A stretch of 64,000 nt of DNA from assembly GCA_963853835.1 (NCBI GenBank), contig OY970824.1, positions 66,482,884 through 66,546,883 on the forward strand. The letters are read 5' to 3'. The number at the start of each line of letters is the position of its first letter. Position 1 is the stretch's first letter. Positions 37,869-49,997 of this stretch are shown here, in pieces. The position numbers were made by a program, and so were the translations under genes. The notes under the pieces are model-generated. The model was not told the origin of the DNA, did no database searches, and saw only the letters and a program-made list of their open reading frames with translations. Source of the DNA: Calendula officinalis (Eukaryota > Streptophyta > Magnoliopsida > Asterales > Asteraceae).

Positions 37869-39680
37869 TGATGTGATAAAACTAGTTATAAAATATCGTA
37901 CTAATTTACACCTAATCTAGATTACCACACTTGTAGGCAAGTATGACCAAATCGCGGATAATATAGCTAAAGTAAGTAAACCAGGTATCGTTTCCTCAGG
38001 GAATGGTTAAGCTGACTCGTAAGCTAGAACTAAGTAAATTAACCTAAGATAATTAATTATAAAAAAGGGGTTTTTATTTTTATTTATTTAAACTATTAAT
38101 TAAAAGAACTAAATTAAACCAAAAACTTGATGTGCTAAATCTAGTTATAGAATATCGTACTAATTTACACCTAATCTAGACTACCACACTCTTAGGCAAG
38201 TATGACCTAATCGCGGATAATATAGCTAAAGTAAGTAAACCAGGTATCGTTTCCTCAGGGAACGGTTAAGCTGACTCGTAAGCTAGAACTAAGTAAATTA
38301 ACCTACGATAATTAATTATAAAAAGGGGTTTTTATTTTTATTTATTTAAACTATTAGTTAAAAGAACTAAATTAAACCAAAAGAAATTAAATTTAATAAA
38401 ACAAATGAAAGTGGGTAAGTGTAACTGGTAGGAGATGATATTCACTATGATCGAATCCTTCTAGGTCTAGGTTTGGTTGATTAAGTCCCGATTTTTATGG
38501 TATTCTAGAAGTTAGGGTAGTAATGGTCTCTAACTCCCTACAATGGTCGTATTATCGCTCCTAAAAAATGTTTCTTAAAGAACCATATTATGATCACACT
38601 TCGGCTCGTTAAATAAATCTAGGCTCGGCTTTCCGTCACCTTCTAATCTAGAATTTGGTCATAACTAAGATTAGACTCTTGATTTCACCTAAGTTATTAA
38701 TATTTAATCTCGAATCCCTAAAGCTAGTGGATCGCCGACTACGTCACCGAGGTGAAAAATCGAGGGAATTATTAATTCGTTTGCTAGTGGTCACTTAACT
38801 AAACATATCAATAATTGACAAATTAAATAAATAAAGATTTAAAGTTCAATCAAAAGGTTCTTTGATATAAAAGCAAGTATTCAAATACCGTAGTAAAAAT
38901 CCTAAAAATACCAAACCTAAAACATAGAGTTCATACAATCATAGTGAATAAAGGATCTAGCACATAGACATGCTAGATGAATCAAACATTGAACGAGAAA
39001 ACATAATAATAAATAGATAAACCGTCGACTGTCTTCTATTCATATCTGCCTCTTTGTTTCGTCCGCTCGTCCGCAGCTTCTGTTCCGTTCGTCCGTCAAA
39101 GTTCTTTGGGGTTTCTTTCAAAACTCATTCGTGCGTCAGCCTAGCGGCTGCTACCTCCGTTCGTAACCCCCACGTGAACAACTCTAAGAATTGTGTGGTA
39201 TCTCCTTTTAATTAATTCCAAGTGCATATGGGCTTTCAAAGAATTGTGATGTGCAGCCTCAAAATAATTGTTCGTGGCCCGTATTTTACTTCAGTTTTAG
39301 ATGTGGACTTGTGGTCTTGTGGACTAAGTGTGCAATGTACACGTGGGCTTGTTTCGGTCATTTATCCACCAAGAATTTGTGTCTAGATTTATCTTTTAAA
39401 ATCTAAGTGATAGACTTTTTCTTTAATTCTCATGTATTATCATCTCTGGCCTTCAATTTAAATGCGGTGCAATTCCTTAATTTAAGACGCAAGCTGCAGT
39501 GAATTTTAGGAGTTCTATATTTTAACGTCTTTTTGACTCGTTTCTTGTGTATTCTAAGGTTTTAACCTGCAATTTACAAAAAACATACATTTAGACATAA
39601 ATAAAGTATTTTCCTTACAAAACAAGCCTAAATTATATAATATTGGCGGATTTAAATATGTATAAATACGCCAATATCAA
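37869..39680 (-). repeat. full-length LTR of element D (5' LTR) with internal tandem duplication
   Basis: About 1.81 kb. The first about 259 bp (37869-38127) are repeated in tandem at 38128-38386, including the preceding CCAAAAACTTGATG context. The remainder is single-copy to the GCAAC flank. Confidence 0.8.
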
Positions 39681-40677
39681 GCAACCGGTTAAAGTATCGG
39701 GTTATCACAACAATATCACCACAATGCATCACATATCAATACCGGGTCAACAACGATCATAGTACAATTCAGGATTCAACAAAGTGCGTCATTCCCCCTT
39801 AGGCCATTAGGGAATGAGGCCGATGAAGGTGACCATGGCACCCCTAACCGAGTCCATGATCCAGCTTCACCACCACGGTCCATACCACTCCTCCGCCAGG
39901 TACTCCCGCGTCCACCGCCCGACATATCACACGAAGTAATACTCGAGCCGCCATGGGTCCTCACGAAACGAAATATCACTCAAGGAAATTCACTCAATCG
40001 GGTCAAGGAAATGTTAAGATTCAACAAGGTGGTCTCAACGTCCAAAGGCAACTTATAAGGCTATCAATCAAAATGGTTACCAACAAACCACATTTACATA
40101 TATATAATTATAAGTATACACGTTACACATAGTGAACTCACCTGGGATTAAGCAACTTCATTGTCAAACCGAGCAAATTCCAACGTCACCGATCAATGGA
40201 GTTATCACAACCTCCCAATGGTTTACCTAATATAATCACACATGTTTAAATCAATATTCTAGTCCATAAACACAACTAGAATTGACCCTAATCTCCAATT
40301 CTCCCTAAATGGTGATGACCCAAAACCCTAATCTACTAACTACCCATCTAGGTGCATAATCACATGATAATTTCAAGTTTCCTAGCTGATTATCTGTTAT
40401 ACATAAAATACAATCATCAATTTTAGTCCTATAACTCAAACCCTAACTAGGGTTCATGACCTACTAACTCACTACATCAATTTATACACATGCATGGTGA
40501 TAGGGATGATGATTCACCTAAATTATCAACACAATAGATGAAAATCCTTTGATTTCTAGCTGAGATCTGCTCAAGAACACCAAATATCGCCAAAATCGTC
40601 CACACCCGTTGAGAGAAATTTTTTGAGAAGAATTGAGCTGAAATGGGTCAAAATCCCGATTTTATGTCTGATCTGCA

Positions 40678-40862
40678 CAAGATAGCGCCGCTATCCACAA
40701 GATAGCGCCGCTATCTTGACCCCGCGCTTTTTAGCGCCGCCATCTTCCAAGATAGCGCCGCTATCTCCCAATTTTTCGTGTTTTACCCTACGCTAAATCG
40801 AGCTGTTGTTCCATTTACACAAGATAGCCGCCGCTATCTCTAAGATAGCGCCGCTATCTCCC
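40678..40862. repeat. palindrome array AGATAGCGCCGCTATCT in LTR C
   Basis: Six copies in various states at about 40678, 40699, 40732, 40749, 40829 and 40843. One is TAGCGCCGCCATC and another has an inserted C (GATAGCCGCCGCTATC). Position and spacing match the array in the element A LTRs. Confidence 0.8.
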
Positions 40863-41176
40863 AAAATCTGCAAATTTTCAACTTTTTCTTCCTTCTAACT
40901 TATACCACTTTCCAATACCCAAAATCACAGATTTCTAGTAATATTTTCAACTACAAACTTTATTATCTTATCATTTACCAATTATTATTTATTTTTAACA
41001 ATTAAAATACTAAATTTAAAACACGTATGTTACACTTCTTTTAAGTTTTGTCTAACAAAAAGGATGTTTAAAAGTTGTAAGAATTAACTAAAAGGATATT
41101 TAAAGCAGACTGATTTTTTCCTACATGTTTTGATTAAATGGGTTAAAGTAAAGAAGATTAAATCCAAATATAATTA

Positions 41177-41896
41177 GGGGGTGTTTGGCTCAACGTAATC
41201 CTCCGTAATGTAATTGAAATCGGTGGTATTTGAATTCGGTTGTAATTGAATACGCTTACGCGTTTGGTTACCAAAATTTTGAGTTGTAATTCAAATCAAT
41301 ACTTATGACTTTTTTTAAAAAAAAAATTTAAATTTTTTTTCAATATTTTATTATTTATTATTTTTTTTATTTTTTTATTTTTTAAATTTTTTATTATTTG
41401 TTTACATTTAAAAAAAATAGTTTTTATTTTTTTAATTTTTTTCTAATTTTTTTCTAATTTTTTTAAAAATTTTAAAATTTATTAAAAAAATTTAAATTTT
41501 TTTTAATTTTTTTAAAATTTTTTAAAAATTTTAAATTTTTTTAAAATTTTTTTTTTATAATTTTTTAAATTTTTTTAAAATTTTTTTAAATTTTTTTAGA
41601 ATTTTATAAAAATTTAAATTTTTTTAATTTTTTTTTTAATTTTTTCAATTTTTAAATTTTTTTTTAATTTTTTTAAATGATTTTAAAATCTGAAGCATAT
41701 AAGATATTTAAATTTGTTAGTTTACTAAAGGATCGTAATTGAATTCGTAGGGTGTTGGGACAGATTTCAATTACAACGAATATCATAATTCGAAATTACG
41801 TCGTAATTGAATTACGAAAAAAATGGGTCATCCAAACGTCCTCCGTAATGTAATTGAATTACAATTACGGAGGATTACGTCAAAACAAACGGGGCC
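41177..41896. mobile_element. Harbinger/Tourist-like MITE with A/T-only core
   Basis: Flanked by TTA on both sides (41174-41176, 41897-41899). Ends GGGGGTGTTTGGCTCAACGT and GACGTAATCC-type inverted sequence finishing AAACGGGGCC; inner repeats of CCTCCGTAATGTAATTGAA occur at both ends. The core (about 41310-41690) is almost pure A/T homopolymer runs. It ends about 165 bp upstream of the bS21c start codon. Confidence 0.75.
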
Positions 41897-42060
41897 TTAT
41901 AGTTTGGCCCAAATACATGATCCAGCGGTCCAGCCAATAAAACGAGTAATGAGACCGAGTCAACTCACTTTATCCATTTCGATTCGGGCCATGGCTTATC
42001 CATCATCCTGCTGTTCACAAATAAAAGGCTCGGTCACCTGAGAGCTCAATTGTTGCATCA

Positions 42061-43429
42061 ATGGCGTCCATATCCTTAGCCAATTTCCTATCCATTTTCA
42101 CACCGTATAAATCACCACCACAACCGTCCAAAGCGCCACCGTCGCACCTCTCTCTGTTCACCGACTCCTCTTCGAAGAAAAACGATGCGTTTGCCCCAAT
42201 CGTTGCTTCTTCCAATTCGTCATCGCCGTCGTCTTCATGCTCCAGCGACTTGATGTCGGTGGTGTGTCCGTCTCTGGCGTACGCTAACACTCTTTACTTC
42301 AGATCGGCGTACAACGTTCAGGTAATCGTGGAGGATAACGAGCCGGAGGAGAAGCTATTGGGACGCTTCCGTAGGGAGGTTATGAAGGCTGGCGTTATTC
42401 AGGAGTGTAAACGTCGTAGGTATTTTGAGAACAAACAGGAAGAGAAAAAACGTAAGCATCGTGAGGCCGCTAAACGCAATCGACGCAGGTAATTCGTTTG
42501 GAAATTAATCAGTCTGTTAACTCTAATTTTAGCTCGAATTTTATTAATTCATACAGTTAATTTACTATTTCTATGCTTACAGTTATAATTAGGAATATGA
42601 TATAGATTTTGGTGTGTGTGTTTTTAGCACCATATGGAAATTAATTGGACTCTTGTTAACTGCAATTGCTTGAATTAATGCCATCAGTACACTGTTTAAT
42701 TTATCACATGTTTTTAGGGCAAATTTCTTAAAACAAGGCATATTTTTTGTTATCAGCGTCTGGAAATCTGGAATGATGAGATTGGATTGATATGTTTCAT
42801 TTTATCTACCGTAAGCATCAAAGTGTCTAAGATAAATAGAAGAATTTGTGTACATAAAGCAAATAATTCGATACTTATTGTATGATAGCAAAATAAATTA
42901 GTAATCTGGCACAATCATTCAAAGCTTTAACTCATGTTTGTCTTATAATCTCGATTTCGAATTAGGGAAGACTTTGACTCAAGGTCAAATAAGTTAACTT
43001 TAGTTTAAGAATAGAAATGAGTTATTTCGTTGTTTTTGAACCTTCTGCTGCTGGTAAATGGTTTGTATCCGCTAAATCTAAATACTCCGTATAATTTATC
43101 AATTCTACACATCAAACACCTTTTTTAACGATAAAAGTCAAATATGTCCGTGATTATGTCTCAGAGATCACTATATCTGGTTGATTGGTTATGTACTGTA
43201 CACGATACAGCTATTATAATGTACATCTGAAAATTTTATTATTGAGTATTTGTACATGTACATCTGAAATTATGATGTCTAATATAGTAAAACTTAATTT
43301 TTTATTTTATGAATTTACAGACGTACCCCTTTTAGAAACCCAAATGACGATAAGGTGGAAAGTGTAAACAAGAAGAGGGATGATGATAATGATAACTGGG
43401 AAATGCCTAATGATAGCCCTCTAAATTGA
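42061..43429 (+). CDS. GHS1: 30S ribosomal protein S21, chloroplastic (GHS1-like)
   Basis: Two exons, 42061-42488 and 43321-43429 (GT-AG intron, phase 2), give 178 aa. Residues 1-70 or so are Ser/Pro-rich and resemble a chloroplast transit peptide. The bS21 core follows: YNVQVIVEDNEPEEKLLGRF, RREVMKAGVIQECKRRRYFE and the basic KKRKHREAAKRNRRR. A short acidic tail (DDDNDNWEMPNDSPLN) is encoded mainly by exon 2. bS21 sits in the small subunit of the plastid ribosome. The Arabidopsis homolog At3g27160 (GHS1) is linked to glucose sensitivity and plastid development. The start is the first ATG with a good transit peptide. Its position next to CLC-b matches Arabidopsis. Confidence 0.93.
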
Positions 43430-45906
43430 GGAATCCCGTTTGCCTAACACGAGAAGTCATCCAATGTAAAATCTTGTTATGATCTTACGTTGTATTGCGT
43501 ATATTTGTTGTTTAGAAATTAAGATACATGAATTTGTGTTGTTTGATTTAGTGTATCACTCATAGCTACGAGAAAATACTTAATGCTTGCTATATTGTTG
43601 CATCGTACATAATATGTTTATCTTTTTGGCGACAAATTTGATTGTTTATTTCAAGTACCGTGTTAACTAAGTGATACTTTAGAGTATCTGGTATGGGACA
43701 CCCGTCACAACTCTCATGGTTGTTTCTGTGGCGGTGATGATGTATGGAAGTGGTTGCAAGTGAGCTCATTATAAAGTGAGTCAAAAACTCATGGTACCAA
43801 ATAAAGTTAAATAATTTTTTTAGCTTTAAATATTTATTATTATTATAAGACTAAACGTGAAATCGCAACTTTCTGATTCGCTTACCTCATTTTTTTCTCT
43901 TCCTTCTTTTCCTTTCAAATACATGTGCCTATTTGGTAACTTGTTGCACAAGAAACAGACATTGATGGGAGTGTATTATAGTTAAAGAGATCACAATCTA
44001 CTATCATTATCACCAATTTACCTAACGAGCATAATTAAGTCCGCGCGTTGCTGCGGATTTTATAAATTTCCATTTATTATACTCTTTTAAAATATAACAT
44101 TAAATAGGGAAGAAACAATAACGACAAAGAATAAAAAAAGAATCCTTTAATAATCACATAGGACTGGAAAAACTTCAATTGCGTATGATTAAGAAAAACT
44201 CAAACATGCATATAGTCATCATGTTTAAGTGTCAACAACTCATGTCAAACTTATCGGTGTAGTCGTTAAAGTTTAAACAAAATATTGTAAAAATGTTACT
44301 TTAGCAAAATAAAAATTTAATCTACCTAACTTACTTACATTAATAAAAAAAGAATCACACTTGAAAAATATATATTTGTAGGATGTAATCAGCTAACAGT
44401 AATTGCCTTCCAAAATTGAGGCTAGCCACTAAGGTAATTTTCACATTTAATAGCATCTTCATTTAATAGCATCTTCATTTACTAAACGGAATGGAGTTTT
44501 TGTTAAACACTGTTTTTGATATCCTAATGAACAGTATTCTACAATCATAAATGTATTAATAGTAAATTATGATACAAGATATCTGGTTTTAATAACTCCA
44601 TATTAAATATACACATTTTAAACACTTATCTAGAAACACAAGTTTTTTAATTGCAAAGCGTGGGGTAATGCACTCACATTGTCAACCTAAAAACCCACCA
44701 AATATAATTTATTCAATAACTTGCAAAACTAAAACAACTTTTCTTTATTCCGGTGCTTTTCATGGGGTGAGAGAAATCATTGTCGACTTGAATATTTTAC
44801 TAGCACACAATCTCTACTCGTACAAATGAAAAGAGGGTGATCCGCACACAACATACGTGTAACTATCCCAATGGCTCCTCAACTATAGGAGCTAACGAGA
44901 CACAATTTGAACAACTCCCTAACTTTTGGAACCAATACCTTGATCCTATGCACACATAGCATATTGATTAAGAGATTCTAACCAAACTAGCCAACAAAGG
45001 TTTTGAACAAAAATGCACTGTGAGAGAAGGTCCACAGATAATGTGCCGTAAACAGATAATCTCAACATTAGCATTTTCCCAACATTGATGAACTTTTTTA
45101 ATATGTAAAGGTAACTTATAACTTACAAAACTAATGTAAATCGTACACTAAACTCTAAAACTCCACGGTTTATTATGCAAAATAATATGTTTTGAACACT
45201 TTTGAGACTAAGTTAGAAGAAATTGTTCCTGTCAAATCAAGTACGTACCCTTTAATACAGCAAAACAAGTTTCTTGAATTAAAAAAAGTCACTTTATAAG
45301 TACTTCCCTCTTCCCTGAAAATTTTCTTAAACCTCTCACAACGGTCTCGTCGGTTGCAAAATGAGCCACGGCCTTTTCACTTTGCAAGTCGGTTACAGGG
45401 TGATGAAGTACTAATGTGGAGAAAAAAATATGTGTCCATTTTATGTTTTAAATATATAAAGTAAAGTGACTAGGAAACGAAAGATGCTATTGGCAGGAAT
45501 TTATTCGTTCAGAAGTGTTAGATGTGGCAATGAAAAAAAGAGGTGGGCTTGCCCTTGCACAGATTGTCTAACAGTAGGATTATGATAGTGAGTTTAGGAG
45601 AACTTTATATTTATTTATTTTATATTTTATGGTAGTTAATCTTGTCTCTTTTCAAATGTGGTAGAGTTAGGAAGTTTCGTGTTTGCTTCATATTTCCACA
45701 CAAATCATAATCAGTCCAGATGGAGCCCATGTGTTTGTTTTTTAGTTCCTCTGCCCATCAGCTCTTATCCAAGGTCTGATAGCTGCATCCCTATTAACCA
45801 ACCGTTACCGTCATCTAATATATGGTTGCCAATTCAAGCAAATTCCATTAGGACAACACAACATATAATATATACACATATGTGTGTATCTGTCTATATA
45901 TATAGG
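43430..45906. other. intergenic between bS21c and CLC genes
   Basis: The 3' flank of bS21c, then AT-rich DNA without a supported gene. Small items: a tandem duplication of ATTTAATAGCATCTTC near 44446-44480, and a GC-rich CCGCGCGTTGCTGCGG block near 44041 that looks like the edge of an old transposon. Confidence 0.5.
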
Positions 45907-46032
45907 GCGTAAAAAACACCCCAAGCATTAAAACATGTGTTTCTCAAACTGATCAACAAAACTGAAAACAAGTGACCAAGATTTATAACTTGTGTGTTTG
46001 TTCATCAGTTTGAAAAAACGTGTTTCTTACGC
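45907..46032. repeat. 126-bp hairpin/MITE-like element upstream of CLC
   Basis: The ends GCGTAAAAAACAC and GTGTTTCTTACGC are inverted repeats. Inner parts (TCTCAAACTGATCAACAAAA and CATCAGTTTGA) also pair. It lies about 117 bp before the CLC start codon, in the promoter or 5' UTR. Confidence 0.65.
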
Positions 46033-46085
46033 AAAGTAAGCTTTTTATTTGATCCCCTCTCACACACACATATATGTATATAATG

Positions 46086-46104
46086 TAGAGAGAGAGAGAG
46101 AGAG
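46086..46104 (+). repeat. (AG)n microsatellite in CLC leader region
   Basis: An AG dinucleotide run about 45 bp before the CLC start codon, probably in the 5' UTR. Confidence 0.85.
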
Positions 46105-46148
46105 CACAGAACTAGTGATTGCAAAGAATTCAAATTGCATTTGATCAC

Positions 46149-49100
46149 ATGGAAGAAAAATCAAACCAATTAGCAGAAACTATAAAACACGAAACAGAAT
46201 CGAACAACAATTCTGTCAGGGACCCACTCCTTTCTGCTACTCCAAAAGCCATGATTGGAGCCAAAGTTTCTCACATGGAAAGCTTGGATTATGAGTAAGT
46301 TTAATTTAATCAGTAAATTTGAATATTAATAGATATATAATCATGAATGTATGTATACCAGGATCAATGAGAATGATCTTTTCAAGCAAGAATGGAGAAA
46401 CAGATCAAAAGTCCAAGATTTGCAGTATATATCATGGAAATGGGTACAAGCTTTCCTTGTTGGCCTTTTAACCGGTATCACGGCAACTATAGTTAATATT
46501 GCAGTTGAGAATATTGCAGGTTATAAACTACTGGCGGTCTTCCACTACGTAGAGAAAACCAGGTTTTGTAATTTATTTATTTTTTACTGCTGCGTAAATA
46601 CCATTAATTTACTTTCCTAAAGGGCAAACTATAAGGAAAATTATACACGGAATTGCTATTATATGTATAGGTCTAAGAAAATTACCTTAATCTGTATTCT
46701 GTTTTTGCTTAACCAACCTACTTTAAGGCAGCTACCTAAGACAATTGGTTTTCAGACTTCACATAAGCACCCCATGAGAAAAAAGTCAACATGGTCAAAA
46801 TTACCAACATGTCATCAACTTTGACCGGATTGGAATACCTAAAATGAATACATGATGTTGGATGCAGATACATGATGGGGTTCTTGTTCACGTGTGGGAT
46901 TAACTTACTATTGACACTCTTTGCAACTGTTTTAGTTGCCTTTTTTGCACCTTCTGCAGCTGGGCCCGGTGCACCTGAAATCAAAGCTTACCTTAATGGG
47001 GTAGATACCCCTAAAATGTATGGTGCTACAACATTGTTTGTTAAGGTAACTAGTATTTTGTTTCGGGCCAACCCGACCCGTTCCATACAAAAGTTACCCA
47101 TCTTTAACAGTTACCTTAACCTAGGGGTGTCAATTTCTGACCCGACACGAAAATAAACAGGTTAGGGTTGAGGTAAAGAAGTTTCGGGTGAGTCTTGGGT
47201 CGACTACACTGACTCGTTTATTAAATGGGTTAGGTTCAGGTTGATGGTAATTTGAATGGGTCGACCCGCCAACCCATTTAATTATTAAAATATATTTAAA
47301 AAACTAGTTCAAAACTAACTAATAGTTGCATAAAAACTAAACGTATGTTATGAATTTGTGGAATAACAACATGTTTGACCCGTTTAACGAGGTTGACTTG
47401 TTAACCTATTTAACCCGTTTAATTAAACGGGTTATATGGGTCGTGTTCAGGTTGAAGGTAAACAACTTAGGGTTGAGATATCTGACCCATTTATATAAAC
47501 AGATCGGTTTCACGTTGAACTTTTCTGACCCGCCAACCCGAACCCGACTTGAATTGCCACCCCTACCTTAACCACCTGAATGTTTTTTGGAATTTTTCTT
47601 TACAATGACAGATAATTGGAAGCATAGCAGTCGTGTCAGCGGGCCTAGACCTAGGAAAAGAAGGCCCACTAATCCACATTGGTGCATGCATCGCTTCACT
47701 AATCAACCAAGGCGGGCCCGATAACCACCAAATCAAATGCCACTTAACCCGTTACTTCAACAACGACCGGGCCCGCCGAGATATCATAACCTGCGGGGCC
47801 TCCTCGGGGGTATGTGCAGCCTTTCGGGCGCCAGTTGGCGGTGTTCTGTTTTCACTTGAAGAAGTTGCAACATGGTGGAGAAGTGCTCTGTTATGGAGGA
47901 TGTTTTTTAGTACAGCTGTTGTGGTGGTTGTGCTTAGAGGTTTCATGGAGTATTGTAGTGGTGGAAATTGTGGGCTTTTTGGTGAAGGTGGGTTGATTAT
48001 GTTTGATGTTAGTGGTGTTTCGGTTAGATATCATGTTGTTGATTTTATTCCGGTTGTTGTGATTGGGATTATTGGTGGAGTTTTGGGGAGTGTTTATAAT
48101 TATCTTCTTTCCAAGGTTCTGAGAATTTACAGTCTCGTTAATGAGTAAGCCCTTCATCATAACTTCACATTCAGTTCCATAAAGCTATTTTTAATTACTT
48201 CATATTTTATTTAAAATAATGAAAATATTGATGAAATACAAAATCTGTCTACTACGAAGCTAATCCGAATCTATAGAGTTATCTAATTATGAATATAATA
48301 TTGTTACCTATTGTCTAAATTTATTAATTAACCCTAAATAATGCAAGTTTAACCTACTTTTGCAGGAGAGGGAGACTAGCAAAAATATTACTAAGTCTGA
48401 CTATTGCATTACTTACCTCTGCATGCCAATACGGGCTCCCATTTCTTGTACCCTGCAAACCATGCGATCCAACAGTTGTAAATTCCACCTGCCCGAATAC
48501 AAAAAGAACAGGATATTTCAAACAATTCAACTGCCCGAAAGGAAGCTACAATGATTTAGCAACACTCCTTCTAACAACCAATGATGATGCAGTACGCAAT
48601 ATTTTCTCAATAAACACTTCAAATGAATACCACACAATTTCCTTAATAATTTTCTTTATACTTTATTTCATTCTTGGAATCATCACATTCGGAATTTCAG
48701 TCCCAACGGGCCTTTTTGTCCCTATTTTACTTATGGGGTCTGCTTATGGGCGTATTTTGGGTATTTTAATGGGGCCCTACACGAAAATTGATCAAGGTTT
48801 GTATGCAGTTTTGGGTGCAGCTTCTCTAATGGCGGGTTCCATGCGAATGACGGTTTCTATTTGTGTAATATTTCTTGAGTTGACTAATAATCTTCTTTTA
48901 TTACCAGTAACAATGTTTGTGTTACTGATTGCAAAAAGTGTTGGAGATTGTTTTAATCCAAGTATTTATGAGATTATAATGGATTTGAAAGGATTGCCTT
49001 TCTTGGAAGCGAATCCTAAACCATGGATGAGGAATATTAGTGTTGGTGAGCTGGCGGCAGTTAAGCCGCCAGCTGTCACGCTTTCTGGAGTTGAGAAAGT

Positions 49101-49800
49101 GGGTCGCGTGGTAGAGGTTTTGCGGACCACCACACACAACGGTTTCCCTGTAGTGGATGATGTAGATGTGCCACATGTGGGCCAGGTGGCGGAAGTGTGT
49201 GGGATTGTTTTGAGAGCTCATCTTTTGTTGGTGTTAAGGAAAAAGTGGTTTTTGAAAGAGAGAAGGAGAACAGAAGAGTGGGAAATTAGGGGAAAAATTA
49301 GTTATGCTGATGTGGTGGAACGATGTGGGGAGATTGATGATGTGGCGGTGACAGAGGAAGAAATGGAAATGTTTGTGGATTTGCATCCAGTTACTAATAC
49401 AACACCTCATACAGTGGAGGAGAGCATGTCTGTTGCAAAAGCTATGGTGCAATTTAGGGAGGTTGGGATCCGCCATATGCTAGTCTTGCCTAAGTACCAT
49501 GGACCTGCAGTAAGTCCCGGATTTTATATCTACAAATATTAAAGGTGGCAATGTCGACCCATTTACTTATTAATGGGTCAATTCGGTTTATATTTTATAT
49601 CTAACAGGTCAAATAGGTTGTATAACAGCTTGTTGTAATCTAATTAACAAAAAAAATTAAATATAAAATGTTACTGACCGGAAGCTATTTAGGTGGCGCC
49701 AGTGGTGGGGATCTTGACCAGGCAAGACTTGAGGGCCCACAACATTTTGAGTGCTTTTCCTCATTTGGAAAAATCTTGTGCATATAAAAGAAGACATTAA
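46149..49800 (+). CDS. CLC-B: CLC-a/b type nitrate/chloride-proton antiporter
   Basis: Six exons (46149-46294, 46362-46562, 46868-47045, 47612-48144, 48366-49509, 49693-49800), all GT-AG and in frame, give 769 aa, the usual length. The sequence follows Arabidopsis CLC-a/b closely: SLDYEINENDLFKQEW, GKEGPLIHIG (gating Glu about 192), LEEVATWWRSALLWR (proton Glu about 259), MRMTVSICVIFLELTNN, and two C-terminal CBS regions ending VVGILTRQDLRAHNIL. Plant CLC-a/b are tonoplast 2NO3-/H+ exchangers that load nitrate into the vacuole. The filter motif is GPGAPE (148-153): the Pro that favours nitrate is kept, but the near-universal Ile is Ala. Intron 3 carries a hAT-type MITE. It is convergent with the methyltransferase gene, with stops 197 bp apart. 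Confidence 0.93.
47122..47565. mobile_element. hAT-type MITE in CLC intron 3
   Basis: 444 bp. Terminal inverted repeats TAGGGGTGTCAATT and AATTGCCACCCCTA. The 8-bp target duplication CCTTAACC is present at 47114-47121 and 47566-47573. The interior has repeats of the type AACGGGTTATATGGGTCGTG. Confidence 0.88.
49545..49645. mobile_element. hAT-type MITE fragment in last CLC intron
   Basis: Begins AGGTGGCAATGTCGACCCAT and contains AATGGGTCAATTCGG, resembling one end of the 47122-47565 family. No second end. Confidence 0.4.
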
Positions 49801-49997
49801 CTCTGGATGGACAAAAATACCCTGCTTCAAATAAATCCATGTAGTTATTATACTCTTCAGTTTCAAAATTTAATGCTTCTATTCTATAAAGAAAGTAAGA
49901 TAACACAGATTTCATTATCATTTAGGAGAATTTATAGATTGCATTGTTTAGTCGGTTTGGTTGTACACATAACGGCTTATATCTAATGATTGTCCCT

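Larger units (their letters stand above)
34787..39680 (-). mobile_element. Element D: gag-only Athila-like retrotransposon nested in solo LTR C
   Basis: LTR ends TGATGTGATA...GCCAATATCAA occur at 34787-35020 and 37869-39680. The flank GCAAC is present at 34782-34786 and 39681-39685. A primer site TGGCGCCGCTGCCGGGGA (minus, 37845-37862), matching the tRNA-Asp type used by Athila elements, adjoins the right LTR. The single long ORF is gag; pol is absent. The two LTRs are very unequal: about 234 bp on the left and about 1.81 kb on the right. Confidence 0.85.
34411..41034 (-). mobile_element. Solo LTR C, related to LTR A, interrupted by element D
   Basis: Starts TGTAAGGACC, ends ACACGTATGTTACA and is flanked by TSD CTTCT at 34406-34410 and 41035-41039. 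Its sequence resembles the element A LTR: the shared block GTGCGTCATTCCCCCTTAGG, the palindrome array at about 40678-40862 and the same 3' end. There is no internal region or second LTR, so it is a solo LTR left by recombination. Without element D it would be about 1.73 kb. Confidence 0.85.

Noticed and set aside
44035..44070. GC-rich block CCGCGCGTTGCTGCGG
   Set aside because: It looks like the edge of some old transposon, but no partner end or target duplication could be found, so it was not called as an element.
47350..47571. 73-aa ORF in CLC intron 3
   Set aside because: Entirely inside the hAT-type MITE, which is non-coding.
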